Of a stretch of DNA of 33,633 nucleotides, positions 1 through 8,085 are shown in pieces. The notes beneath the pieces are model-generated. The model was not told where the DNA came from. It made no database searches and was given only the letters and a program-made list of their open reading frames with translations. The stretch is taken from contig JALQZL010000003.1 in NCBI GenBank assembly GCA_023258355.1, positions 3,165-36,797 on the forward strand. The letters are read 5' to 3'. How positions within the stretch are numbered: the first letter of the stretch is position 1; each line of letters starts with the position of its first letter. The position numbers and the translations under genes are program-made. The DNA comes from Wenzhouxiangellaceae bacterium (GTDB lineage: Bacteria > Pseudomonadota > Gammaproteobacteria > Xanthomonadales > Wenzhouxiangellaceae).

Positions 1-800
1 TCGACATGGTCTTTGTCGTTGAGTACAACCAACCCATCGATTTCACCATGGGCACCAGCCTCATTTAAGCGCACTTTGAGATCGTGTCTTGTTAATCGTC
101 CGCCTTGATCAAAAGTCACCACCTTGTAATTGGCATCTTTTTGAATCTCGACATCAGTCCGCTGAATCCAGACAGACTCATGCGTCCTCCGGCGGATGAC
201 ATGCGCGACATTAGCACCTTCAGACAGATAGAATTCCGATGTCCCACTCACCAAACCTCGGCCCGTATCCGAGTGATCTTCAATTAAGGTTAAATGAGCG
301 TTTGGGCTGATATCAAAACGAAGTCTCGGGAAGAATTCATCATCAAATTCATCACTCGTGGTGATTGCAATGACCAGCTTGTGATCACCTCGCACTTCAA
401 TGCGCCAGGCTTGAGAAAAGCGCGCCAAATTGAGCCACGCAAAGGCCCCTGCCTGCTGGCCATAAAGGGCATCATAATCCTTCGCTTCCAAAAGCTCAGG
501 CGCCAAGGGCGCGACAACGAGCCCTTCTGGCAGAGCCTCAAGTGGGCTTACCAACTGACCATGATCAAAGTGCAAGACCGTCGCATCAATTGGGTAGCGT
601 GGTAGTGACGCTGTCTCGCCGATCTGGTGCCCAGCTTGCCACTTTTCCATTGACCGCAGAGATGTGTACTTCCACGCCTCTGTTTTGGTGTCGGGGAAAC
701 CAAACTGCATCACCCGCTGTTGACCCTTTTGGCGGATATTGAGGTAAGCATCATCACTTACACTGGCATCCACGCCCAGTTTTTCTGCCAGTGCGCTCAT
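1..800 (-). CDS. sufD: Fe-S cluster assembly protein SufD (partial, C-terminus beyond left edge)
   Basis: Reading the minus strand from the ATG at 798-800 gives an uninterrupted frame of 266 codons that runs off the left edge. The N-terminal part contains the SufD-typical segment FPDTKTEAWKYTSLRS, followed by the beta-helix region with HVIRRRTHESVW and the start of the conserved C-terminal core (TRHDLKVRLNEAGAHGEIDG). SufD is the scaffold partner of SufB in the SufBC2D complex, which builds Fe-S clusters in the cytoplasm. The start overlaps the sufC stop by one base (TGATG), implying translational coupling. The C-terminal residues that pair with SufB are not in the window. Downstream sufS/sufU genes would be expected beyond the edge, but that is inference. 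Confidence 0.93.
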   Translation of the reverse strand, partial: MSALAEKLGVDASVSDDAYLNIRQKGQQRVMQFGFPDTKTEAWKYTSLRSMEKWQAGHQIGETASLPRYPIDATVLHFDHGQLVSPLEALPEGLVVAPLAPELLEAKDYDALYGQQAGAFAWLNLARFSQAWRIEVRGDHKLVIAITTSDEFDDEFFPRLRFDISPNAHLTLIEDHSDTGRGLVSGTSEFYLSEGANVAHVIRRRTHESVWIQRTDVEIQKDANYKVVTFDQGGRLTRHDLKVRLNEAGAHGEIDGLVVLNDKDHV

Positions 801-1546
801 CAGGATGCCTTTTCCAAATACCCATAGCCCTCAGCCTCCAAGCGCTGGGCCAACTCAGGACCGCCACTTTCGACGATGCGACCACCTGATAAGACGTGCA
901 CATGATCTGGTGACAAATAATCAAGCAGCCGTTGGTAGTGTGTGATCACGACAAAAGATCGCTTGCCATCGCGCAGTTGGTTAATGCCATGCGCCACCAA
1001 TTTCAACGCGTCAATGTCCAGACCAGAGTCTGTCTCGTCCAAAATGGCAAGCGTTGGCTGCAAGACAGCCATCTGAACAATTTCGTTTCGCTTTTTCTCT
1101 CCACCGGAGAAACCTTCATTGACCGCTCGCTTCAGCAACGATTCATCCATTTCGAGGTCTTTGAGAGACTCTCGCACCATCTTGAGAAAGTTCACACCGT
1201 CCACTTCTTCCTCTCCGCGTGCTTTTCTTTGAGCATTTAATGCTGCACGCAGGAAGTAGGCGTTATTCACCCCAGGAATCTCAACCGGATACTGGAAAGC
1301 CAAAAACACGCCCGCAGCAGCCCGCTCATCTGGCTCCATTTCGACGAGATCCTCACCATTGAGTTCGATAGACCCTGAGGTGACTTGATAGTCTTCTCGC
1401 CCAGCCAAGGTATAACCCAGGGTAGATTTGCCTGACCCATTGGGTCCCATGATGGCATGCAACTCGCCTTCACCGACTGAGAGGTTCAGTCCTTTGAGAA
1501 TTTCTTGACCGTCTGTACTGACGTGTAAATCTTTAATTTCTAACAT
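800..1546 (-). CDS. sufC: Fe-S cluster assembly ATPase SufC
   Basis: A 248-residue ABC-type ATPase, the usual length for SufC. Visible motifs are Walker A GPNGSGKST at residues 34-42, the SufC-type signature FSGGEKKRNEI, and Walker B running into LDETDSGLDIDAL, a D-loop variant characteristic of SufC rather than of transporters. There are no membrane segments. The protein powers conformational change in the SufBC2D scaffold during cluster assembly. It lies 34 bases after sufB and overlaps sufD by one base, so sufB, sufC and sufD are almost certainly one transcript. Confidence 0.96.
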   Translation of the reverse strand: MLEIKDLHVSTDGQEILKGLNLSVGEGELHAIMGPNGSGKSTLGYTLAGREDYQVTSGSIELNGEDLVEMEPDERAAAGVFLAFQYPVEIPGVNNAYFLRAALNAQRKARGEEEVDGVNFLKMVRESLKDLEMDESLLKRAVNEGFSGGEKKRNEIVQMAVLQPTLAILDETDSGLDIDALKLVAHGINQLRDGKRSFVVITHYQRLLDYLSPDHVHVLSGGRIVESGGPELAQRLEAEGYGYLEKAS

Positions 1547-1580
1547 TGTTTTCCAGTATTAAATTAAACATGTAATGCCA

Positions 1581-3026
1581 CTAGCCCACTGAACCTTCCA
1601 GCGAGATCTCCAAAAGTGCTTTGGCCTCGACGGCAAATTCCATGGGCAATTCTTTGAAAACTTCTTTACAGAACCCATCGACGATGAGCGCCACCGCTTC
1701 TTCTTCATCCAAGCCGCGAGACCGGCAATAAAACAGCTGATCCTCGCCAATTCTTGAGGTGGTGGCTTCATGCTCTATCTTCGCTGTGGCGTTAGCAGAC
1801 TCTATATACGGAAAGGTGTGTGCGCCACATGTCTTACCAATGAGCAGGCTGTCACATTGTGTGTAATTGCGGACATCATCCGCCTTCTTTGCCACTCGAA
1901 CTAAGCCACGATAGCTGTTGTTGCTGCGACCTGCAGAGATCCCTTTGGAAATGATTTTGCTGGTTGAGCCCTTACCCAAATGAATCATCTTAGTGCCAGT
2001 GTCTGCCTGTTGATGATTATGAGTGAGCGCAACGGAATAAAACTCGCCAGATGAACGCTCGCCCCGCAGGATACATGAGGGATACTTCCAAGTGATGGCG
2101 GAGCCCGTCTCGACTTGAGTCCAGCAAATACGAGACTCGGTCCCACGGCAATCGCCCCGCTTGGTGACAAAGTTGTAGATTCCACCCTTGCCATTCTCAT
2201 CACCGGGATACCAGTTTTGAACGGTCGAGTATTTAATCTGTGCTCGGTCAAGCGCCACCAATTCAACAACGGCCGCATGCAATTGATTCTCATCGCGCAT
2301 GGGTGCCGTACAGCCCTCAAGGTAACTGACCTGACTACCCGCTTCTGCCACGATTAATGTTCGTTCGAACTGGCCGGTGTCTCGAGCATTGATACGGAAA
2401 TAGGTGGAAAGCTCCATCGGGCACACTGTGTCTTTGGGAACATACACAAAGGAACCGTCAGAAAAGACCGCTGAGTTGAGTGCCGCAAAATAATTATCTG
2501 TCGGCGGAACGACACTCCCCAAATACGCCTGGACCAACTCAGGATGCTCCGCAACCGCCTCGCTCATGGAACAAAAAATGACTCCCGCTTCTTTCAACTC
2601 TTTTTGAAAGGTGGTGCCCACTGAAACAGAATCAAAGACGGCATCCACGGCCACGCCGGCCAAACGCGCCCGCTCGTGCAATGGGACGCCCAGCCTGTCG
2701 AATGTCTCCAGCAATTTTGGATCAACCTCATCCAAACTTTTCGGTCTGTTTTTTTGCTTAGGTGAGGCGTAATAGTGCAACGCTTGTAAGTCAATGGGCG
2801 GAATATTCAGATGGGCCCACTTGGGCTCTGCCATGGTCAGCCAATGCCGATACGCTTTTAATCGCCATGCCAACAGCCACTCTGGCTCATTTTTTTTGGC
2901 AGAGATCATCGCGATGACCTCCTCGTCCAACCCTGGGCGGATCATCTCCGACTCAATATCGGTTGTAAAGCCTGCTTTGTAGCGCTTTTGGATGAGGCCT
3001 TCGACTTGTTCAACTGTTTGGTTCAT
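1581..3026 (-). CDS. sufB: Fe-S cluster assembly protein SufB
   Basis: 481 residues, within the normal SufB range. Diagnostic segments include GTESRICWTQVETGSAITW, WKYPSCILRGERSSGEFYS, the KIEHEATTSRIGEDQLFYCR block carrying a conserved His and Cys, and GFCKEVFKELPMEFAVEA at the C-terminus. SufB is the scaffold subunit on which the nascent cluster forms, with sulfur passing along its core to the SufB-SufD interface. The ATG at 3024-3026 is preceded by AAGGAT about 12 bases upstream. The gene lies 30 bases downstream of the Rrf2-family regulator, matching a regulator-sufB-sufC-sufD order known from several gammaproteobacteria. Confidence 0.96.
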   Translation of the reverse strand: MNQTVEQVEGLIQKRYKAGFTTDIESEMIRPGLDEEVIAMISAKKNEPEWLLAWRLKAYRHWLTMAEPKWAHLNIPPIDLQALHYYASPKQKNRPKSLDEVDPKLLETFDRLGVPLHERARLAGVAVDAVFDSVSVGTTFQKELKEAGVIFCSMSEAVAEHPELVQAYLGSVVPPTDNYFAALNSAVFSDGSFVYVPKDTVCPMELSTYFRINARDTGQFERTLIVAEAGSQVSYLEGCTAPMRDENQLHAAVVELVALDRAQIKYSTVQNWYPGDENGKGGIYNFVTKRGDCRGTESRICWTQVETGSAITWKYPSCILRGERSSGEFYSVALTHNHQQADTGTKMIHLGKGSTSKIISKGISAGRSNNSYRGLVRVAKKADDVRNYTQCDSLLIGKTCGAHTFPYIESANATAKIEHEATTSRIGEDQLFYCRSRGLDEEEAVALIVDGFCKEVFKELPMEFAVEAKALLEISLEGSVG

Positions 3027-3056
3027 ATGAAAACGATGATCCTTATCACTCTTTTT

Positions 3057-3524
3057 TTAACGTTCAACTCGGGTGGATATTGGAATCCGACTGCCTGCCG
3101 ACCCGCCCAATGCAGGCTTCAGCCCAGCCAAATCGGCCAAAGTCAGCTCATTCAGCGCTTTTTCCACAGCAGATCCGATCTTTTGCCAACTGCTTCTCAA
3201 ACTGCAATACGCCTCGTGCGAGCAAAGCCCCGGCTCTAACCCACACTCTGTCAGGGCAATCGGCCCCTCCATCGCAGAGACGATCGAGGCCACTGAGGTC
3301 TGGCCGGGCGCACGCACCAGCTGGTAGCCTCCATTGACGCCACGGACTGAGCGCACCAGCCCGGCCCGAGCCAGCATTTTCAGGACCTTGGCCACTGTCG
3401 AGGGCTCGATGGCGGTCACCTCAGCCAACTGACTGGCCGATACCCGCTCATCCCAGACTTTCTGACGGGCTAACTCCGCCAGTAAAACCGTCGCATAGTC
3501 TGTTAATTTGCTGATTCGGAGCAT
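3057..3524 (-). CDS. SUF-system Rrf2-family transcriptional regulator
   Basis: 155 residues beginning MLRISKLTDYATVLLAELA, the classic Rrf2 winged-helix start, with a recognition region VRGVNGGYQLVRAPG. Three cysteines at residues 94, 101 and 107 (C-X6-C-X5-C) sit where IscR binds its [2Fe-2S] cluster. Placement immediately upstream of sufB, with the same orientation, fits the 'SUF system Fe-S cluster assembly regulator' branch of Rrf2 proteins. The likely role is cluster-dependent repression of its own operon; that is inferred from family and context. It is related to IscR and to SufR-type regulators, and I leave the symbol blank because these names are used inconsistently. Confidence 0.9.
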   Translation of the reverse strand: MLRISKLTDYATVLLAELARQKVWDERVSASQLAEVTAIEPSTVAKVLKMLARAGLVRSVRGVNGGYQLVRAPGQTSVASIVSAMEGPIALTECGLEPGLCSHEAYCSLRSSWQKIGSAVEKALNELTLADLAGLKPALGGSAGSRIPISTRVER

Positions 3525-3658
3525 CTTGGGCCTGCTCTTTTTTAGAGATTTCTAATGATAACAAATGAAGACCAAATTAGTATGAATTACGTGAAGGGCA
3601 CTGATTGGATTACACTTAGCGGTGCTTTTGAATTTTGGATGCCCTAAAGGCTGCTCGT
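3525..3658. promoter_or_regulatory. Divergent control region between the SUF regulator and the glycosyltransferase operon
   Basis: This AT-rich 134-base gap separates two divergent operons and must hold both promoters. On the plus strand TTACGT (3587-3592) and TACACT (3611-3616), 18 bases apart, are a weak sigma-70 candidate. On the minus strand I see only AT-rich -10-like sequence without a convincing -35. A short inverted repeat CTAAT (3552-3556) / ATTAG (3576-3580) lies in the middle and could be part of an Rrf2-type operator, but it is too short to be sure. Confidence 0.35.
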
Positions 3659-5497
3659 ATGACCACTGATGACACCTCTTTCGAGTTTTCGATGAACCTC
3701 AAACCGGCCAGTGCCGCCAAAAAAGCGGAGCCCGTGGAGCGCTGGATCGCACCGCCCTTTCGGGTCCATAAGATCAATGAGGAGTCTGGTCTCATCCATG
3801 TGGCCCGGGGCTATCCGTCAAAGGTCATCAGCCTTCAACTGGCTCAATTGTTGACCTTGTGTGATGCGTTTCGAACCAAAGGACAACATCAGCGGCACAT
3901 TCAAGAAAAACTGCAACTATCTTCCGCCCATGCCACAGATATCGCCCAAGCACTGGATTACCTGATCGAACAAGGTCTATTGATTGAAGAGAAAGCGCTG
4001 CTAACCCAGTTGAGCGAAAGCAGGCCAGCCACCAGTCAGCCCCCTGCGCTGGGACACTGTTTTATTCGAACCGCCAATCGACCAGACGCGCTCGAAGCGC
4101 TATTGGACAGTCTTCAAGCCAATGGGGCCAACCCGGTTCTGCGCGTCTGGATTCTCGACGATTCTGATCAAGCAAGCGCTGAGAGCGACAACAGCCGTCA
4201 CATCCAGGGTTTCGCTGACCAGTGGCCCGGTGCGGTGCATCACCTGACACGAGAGATTCGCCACCAATTGGTTCTCGCGATTGCCAAAGGCAGTGGCGCT
4301 GACCCTGTCACCCTCCAGTGGCTGCTCGAGGGTGATGCAGAAGATCCCGCGCTCACCTATGGCACCAATTTAAATCTCGCGCTACTGCTGGCTGCAGGAC
4401 AGCGATTTGTGATCTTTGACGATGACACGACGCTCGATAGTTACCTCTTAGAGGATGCCCATTTAGAAGTTCGAGTCTCTCCCACTCGCAACCGTCGCTT
4501 GGCGTATCTTTCGCCTGACCAACCGGAAAACACTCAGTTACCGAAAGCCAAAGTGGATGTCTTGGGAGCACACGCCCAGTGGTTGGGCCGGGGCATTGGA
4601 GAAATTGCGCAAATCGCCAGCACCCATTTTCCAAGCTTATTGCAAGACGTGGATGCAGCGCTTCTCCATCACATCCAAGACCACTCGAAAGTCAAAGTAA
4701 CGCTCAATGGCCTTTTCGGCGATCCAGGAACTGACTCGCCTAATTGGATATTCACCCAGGCAGCTGAGGATCTGGCAGAACTGTGCCAGCCAGACCCATC
4801 CACCGTCAATAAAATCTTACATCGCCGATTTGCTCGGGCCAGCCATGGCACACAAATCACCACTGATTGTGCTTTGATGTCCACGCTCCGTGGCATTGAT
4901 AATCGTGATTTGCTACTGCCTACTTTCCCCCAGGGACGAAATGAAGATTTGTTCTTCGGCAGCCTAACGAAATTCCTCTATCCCGGTGCCTTGGTTGCTA
5001 GCCTGCCTTTCATGTTGCCTCACAGACCGAATGACATGAGACATTGGGAGGCTGATGACTTTGATCGCCCAGCTAGCATTCATAGACGCTGCAGCGGCGT
5101 GACGATCCTCAGTGATTTGATTGATGGCTTGATGTTAAGTGATGGCGATCGAACCACCCGAATTCAATATCTTGTGGCATGGATGAGGCATTTCTCCAAA
5201 ATGGAGGGGTCTGCGATCAGCCAAATCATCTTGGATTATCTGGCGCAAACACAATCGGAATCAGTCGCTGCGATCAACCGAACAGCCAGTCAACTGGATG
5301 CCCCCGAATGGCTGAAGGAACTGTTTGTCCAAGTGATCGAACAGCATCTTCAGGAGGACCCAGAGATTTGGGCTAACCTCCCCAAGATCTATGAGCCCCT
5401 TCAACGCCAAACTGGGCGCTACGCCGACAGCATCCATGACTGGACCAAGGCATGGCAGTGGTGCTGCCAACGGGACATGGCGGACGAACTGCCTTGA
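3659..5497 (+). CDS. Winged-helix plus glycosyltransferase-like protein (GT-A type)
   Basis: About 612 residues. An ATG at 3659 is preceded by CTAAAGG with 8-base spacing and is preferred over an in-frame TTG at 3635. Residues about 30-115 look like a small helical winged-helix domain (PPFRVHKINEESGLIHVARG, then DIAQALDYLIEQGLL). From about residue 130 a GT-A-like fold begins with CFIRTANRPDALEALLDSL, an opening typical of family-2-like transferases. An acidic RFVIFDDDTTLDSYL motif lies near residues 249-262 and RNEDLFFGSL near 426-435, plausible metal-binding and catalytic-base sites. No signal peptide or membrane segment is seen, so it is probably cytoplasmic. The sugar donor and acceptor are unknown. 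It heads a tight run with amgK, a sulfotransferase and murU. I do not recognise a named family; glycosyltransferase is inferred from motifs. Confidence 0.7.
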   Translation: MTTDDTSFEFSMNLKPASAAKKAEPVERWIAPPFRVHKINEESGLIHVARGYPSKVISLQLAQLLTLCDAFRTKGQHQRHIQEKLQLSSAHATDIAQALDYLIEQGLLIEEKALLTQLSESRPATSQPPALGHCFIRTANRPDALEALLDSLQANGANPVLRVWILDDSDQASAESDNSRHIQGFADQWPGAVHHLTREIRHQLVLAIAKGSGADPVTLQWLLEGDAEDPALTYGTNLNLALLLAAGQRFVIFDDDTTLDSYLLEDAHLEVRVSPTRNRRLAYLSPDQPENTQLPKAKVDVLGAHAQWLGRGIGEIAQIASTHFPSLLQDVDAALLHHIQDHSKVKVTLNGLFGDPGTDSPNWIFTQAAEDLAELCQPDPSTVNKILHRRFARASHGTQITTDCALMSTLRGIDNRDLLLPTFPQGRNEDLFFGSLTKFLYPGALVASLPFMLPHRPNDMRHWEADDFDRPASIHRRCSGVTILSDLIDGLMLSDGDRTTRIQYLVAWMRHFSKMEGSAISQIILDYLAQTQSESVAAINRTASQLDAPEWLKELFVQVIEQHLQEDPEIWANLPKIYEPLQRQTGRYADSIHDWTKAWQWCCQRDMADELP

Positions 5498-6483
5498 ACC
5501 AAGATCGCACTGCAGCTGCCAAAGCATGGGCGTTTGAAACCCTCCAGTCAGAAGATTGGGCGATTGAGCCGATTGGCTCTGATGCCAGTGCCCGGTGCTA
5601 CTATCGACTTGTTGGACCCGCCCAAACATGGATCCTGATGGATGCACCCCCCTCGCTTGAGCCCATCGATGCCTTTATTGATGTTCAAGCCAGGCTTGCC
5701 GATGCCCAATTAAATGTGCCTCGCATCGAGGCTTATGACCGAGTCAACGGGTTCATGTTGCTCTCTGACTTAGGCCGGCTCCCGTATTTAGAGGCACTCG
5801 ACAGCGACCGCGCCAGCGGGTTGATGGCGGCTGCTGAGGCTGCTTTATTGACTATGCAAACCAAGGTCAGCACTGCACAACTGCGCCCGTATGATGCGGC
5901 TAAGTTGCTGTCCGAGCTTGACTTGTTCACTGATTGGTTTCTCAAGCACCATTGGCGAGTGGAACCAACGGCACATGAGCTCGACCAGTGGGATACGCTG
6001 TGTTCAGTACTGATCCGTTCAGCCTTAGACCAAGCGCAAGTTTTTTGTCACCGAGATTACATGCCGCGCAATCTGATGGTGAGCGATCCCAACCCTGGCA
6101 TTTTAGATTTCCAAGATGCCGTGGTTGGTCCTGTTGCCTATGATTTGATCAGCCTTTACATGGATGCCTTCTTCAGCTGGCCTCGGGCTGATGTTGATCA
6201 CCGATTGGAAGCCTATCGGCAAAGTGGCTTGGCTGCTGGCCTGCCTTTACCTGACACCCCAGAGGCGTGGCTGCACATTTGTGATTTGATGAGTGTTCAA
6301 AGACACCTCAAAGTCATCGGCATCTTTGCGCGAATCGCCTACCGTGACGGTAAGCCAAAATACCTAGAAGATACCCCGCGGTTCTTTGCCTACTTGGCTC
6401 ATACCAGCGCACGTCAACCAGAACTGTTTTTACTGGATGAACTCCTGATGGCTTGGAAAGCACGCCGTCAGGTGGCCCATTGA
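5452..6483 (+). CDS. amgK: N-acetylmuramate/N-acetylglucosamine anomeric kinase AmgK
   Basis: An aminoglycoside-phosphotransferase-fold kinase. Family hallmarks are GSDASARCYYRL near the N-terminus, WILMDAPPSLEP, the catalytic loop HRDYMPRNLM and the Mg-binding segment ILDFQDAVVGPVAYDLISLY, which match AmgK of pseudomonads closely. AmgK phosphorylates MurNAc or GlcNAc at the anomeric carbon in the peptidoglycan recycling route that bypasses de novo UDP-MurNAc synthesis. From the ATG at 5452 the protein has 343 residues and overlaps the preceding gene by 46 bases. A TTG at 5494, giving a TTGA 4-base overlap and about 329 residues, is equally plausible, because the first 14 residues look non-native and the AAGG before the ATG is only one base away. 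The next gene is a sulfotransferase, where murU is normally expected. Confidence 0.9.
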   Translation: MAVVLPTGHGGRTALNQDRTAAAKAWAFETLQSEDWAIEPIGSDASARCYYRLVGPAQTWILMDAPPSLEPIDAFIDVQARLADAQLNVPRIEAYDRVNGFMLLSDLGRLPYLEALDSDRASGLMAAAEAALLTMQTKVSTAQLRPYDAAKLLSELDLFTDWFLKHHWRVEPTAHELDQWDTLCSVLIRSALDQAQVFCHRDYMPRNLMVSDPNPGILDFQDAVVGPVAYDLISLYMDAFFSWPRADVDHRLEAYRQSGLAAGLPLPDTPEAWLHICDLMSVQRHLKVIGIFARIAYRDGKPKYLEDTPRFFAYLAHTSARQPELFLLDELLMAWKARRQVAH

Positions 6484-6490
6484 TGCGCCA

Positions 6491-7303
6491 ATGGGTTTTG
6501 AGGCACGCATCCAATACCGCCTGCTTCGTGCACACAGGGCACTGTCAAAAGCCTGCCTGCCTCTTGGGCAACCACCTCCCCAGCCTTTTATTGTTTTGGC
6601 GCGACCGCGGACGGGCAGTAATTATCTCGCCTCGATGCTAGACGCTCATCCCAATATCCTTATGTTTGGTGAAAAATTGAGGCATGCCCATCCGGGGGCC
6701 GGTCGAGCGTGGCGCTCACGGCTTGGATCCCACCGCATGCCTTGGGTCAAAGCCACCGGCCTGAAACTCTTTTACACTCATCCCGAATCGGGTGACCGAG
6801 ACGAGACTTGGTCTGAGTTGATGGCTGACCCAAACCTCAGAGTCATCCACTTAGAACGTCATCAATGGCTTGATGTCATCGTCTCTGAGTTACGTGCCGA
6901 GCAGACCAATGAGTGGGTCGTTAGAACAGACCAGCGCCTGTCTGAACATGACTTACCAAAGACGTTTCGTCTGGACCCAGACTGGCTGAGGCATCAATTT
7001 GAAAAAATGACTGAGGAAAAAGAAATAAGCTTGTCATGGATTGAGGGAAAGCGCATCCAAAACCTGAGCTACGATGCCCTAAGCCAAAGGCCACAAGCGG
7101 TTATGGATCAAATATGTGCGTTCTTAGAGGTGCCCACCAAACCTGTTCGGGGCTATACCCAACGCCAGCGTCACCATCGCATAGATCAAATCATTGAGAA
7201 TCACGCCGAGTTAGTCTCTGTGTTTGCTCAATCACCATGGGCCAAGCACTTTGAGTATCCTGACCACACAAAGCTTGATAAAGATGTCAACAGCCTCAGA
7301 TGA
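6491..7303 (+). CDS. PAPS-dependent sulfotransferase (NodH/Stf0-like)
   Basis: 270 residues. The 5'-phosphosulfate-binding motif is RPRTGSNYL at residues 38-46, following a hydrophobic strand (PFIVLA). The 3'-phosphate-binding segment is LRVIHLERHQWLDVIVSE with Arg123 and Ser132 in the usual R-X8-S spacing. The motif ends in DAHPNILMFGE, as in bacterial carbohydrate sulfotransferases related to NodH. There is no signal peptide or membrane anchor, so the likely substrate is cytoplasmic or on the inner membrane face. The ATG at 6491 lies 7 bases after the amgK stop, and the 3' end overlaps murU by ATGA. Its position between amgK and murU suggests that it acts on an amino-sugar product, which is inference. 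The acceptor is unknown. Confidence 0.8.
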   Translation: MGFEARIQYRLLRAHRALSKACLPLGQPPPQPFIVLARPRTGSNYLASMLDAHPNILMFGEKLRHAHPGAGRAWRSRLGSHRMPWVKATGLKLFYTHPESGDRDETWSELMADPNLRVIHLERHQWLDVIVSELRAEQTNEWVVRTDQRLSEHDLPKTFRLDPDWLRHQFEKMTEEKEISLSWIEGKRIQNLSYDALSQRPQAVMDQICAFLEVPTKPVRGYTQRQRHHRIDQIIENHAELVSVFAQSPWAKHFEYPDHTKLDKDVNSLR

Positions 7304-8010
7304 ATAACAAGATTCGACAAGCGATGGTCTTGGCCGCTGGGCGCGGTGAACGTCTCCGTCCTTTGACCGACCAATGTCCTAAGCCACTCCTGAAGGTGAA
7401 AAACAAACCCTTATTGATCCATCACCTAGAGCGTCTGTCGCACGCCGGCTTTGAGCGGATTGTGATCAACTTAGGGTGGCTAGGCGAGCAAATCCCGCCA
7501 CTGGTGGCTGAGTACCAAACAACCAAAAACTTGGCCTCTGTTGAGATTATTTTTTCTCAGGAACCCCAAGGCGCTTTGGAAACAGCCGGTGGTATTCGTC
7601 ATGCACTTCATCATTTTGATCAGCAGCCGTTTGCCTTGATCAGTGCCGATGTACTGACCGACCTTGATTATTCAGCACTGTCTACTCAAACCTTAAAGCA
7701 TTTGGCCCATCTATTCTTGGTCGCCAATCCCCCCCATCACCCCGAGGGCGATTTCAGATTGGGCCATGATGGTGTGTTGTTGCCCAAAGAGGCGAATACC
7801 AAAAATCCTGCGCTCACTTACAGCGGCCTCGGTGTGTTTGACCCAACATTATTTGCACCATTAGCACCCGGGCATCGGCCACTGCGCCCGGTATTGGACC
7901 AAGCCATCAATCATCAACAAGTGACTGGTCACTCGCTCACCGGCCACTGGTTAGACATCGGCACTACCGAACGGCTAGACGAGGCTGAATCCGCTACCTG
8001 GCTCGTTTAA
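7300..8010 (+). CDS. murU: N-acetylmuramate alpha-1-phosphate uridylyltransferase MurU
   Basis: A 236-residue sugar-phosphate nucleotidyltransferase. The N-terminal signature AAGRGERLRPLTDQCPKP at residues 12-29 carries the G-X-G-X-R and PK residues of the family, and SADVLTD supplies the metal-binding Asp. The C-terminal end GHWLDIGTTERLDEAE is typical of short MurU-type enzymes without a left-handed helix domain. MurU converts MurNAc-1-phosphate, made by AmgK, to UDP-MurNAc. The start overlaps the sulfotransferase stop (ATGA). A related GlcNAc- or mannose-1-phosphate nucleotidyltransferase cannot be excluded from sequence alone, but nearby amgK strongly favours MurU. Confidence 0.88.
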   Translation: MNNKIRQAMVLAAGRGERLRPLTDQCPKPLLKVKNKPLLIHHLERLSHAGFERIVINLGWLGEQIPPLVAEYQTTKNLASVEIIFSQEPQGALETAGGIRHALHHFDQQPFALISADVLTDLDYSALSTQTLKHLAHLFLVANPPHHPEGDFRLGHDGVLLPKEANTKNPALTYSGLGVFDPTLFAPLAPGHRPLRPVLDQAINHQQVTGHSLTGHWLDIGTTERLDEAESATWLV

Positions 8011-8031
8011 CACCCAAGCCTTCACATTCAT

Positions 8032-8061
8032 TTGATAAAGGCCGGTAACGGGGGCTACACT
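8032..8061 (+). promoter_or_regulatory. Candidate sigma-70 promoter for pntAA
   Basis: TTGATA (8032-8037) and TACACT (8056-8061) are separated by 18 bases and sit about 25 bases before the chosen pntAA start. Transcription from here would give a very short leader containing the GAGGT ribosome site at 8076-8080. The -35 matches 5 of 6 and the -10 matches 4 of 6 consensus bases. Read-through from murU is also possible. Confidence 0.45.
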
Positions 8062-8085
8062 GGGTCTAAATCAATGAGGTGTGGC

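Noticed and set aside
1985..2320. Open frame of 111 codons on the minus strand within sufB
   Set aside because: It lies wholly inside sufB in another frame and has a composition unlike any family; sufB is complete and conserved.
3635..3658. TTG start for the winged-helix/glycosyltransferase protein
   Set aside because: The ATG at 3659 has a well-placed CTAAAGG, whereas the TTG has no ribosome site.
5261..5647. Minus-strand open frame of 128 codons across the GT/amgK junction
   Set aside because: It is antisense to two supported genes, has no ribosome site and no recognisable motif.
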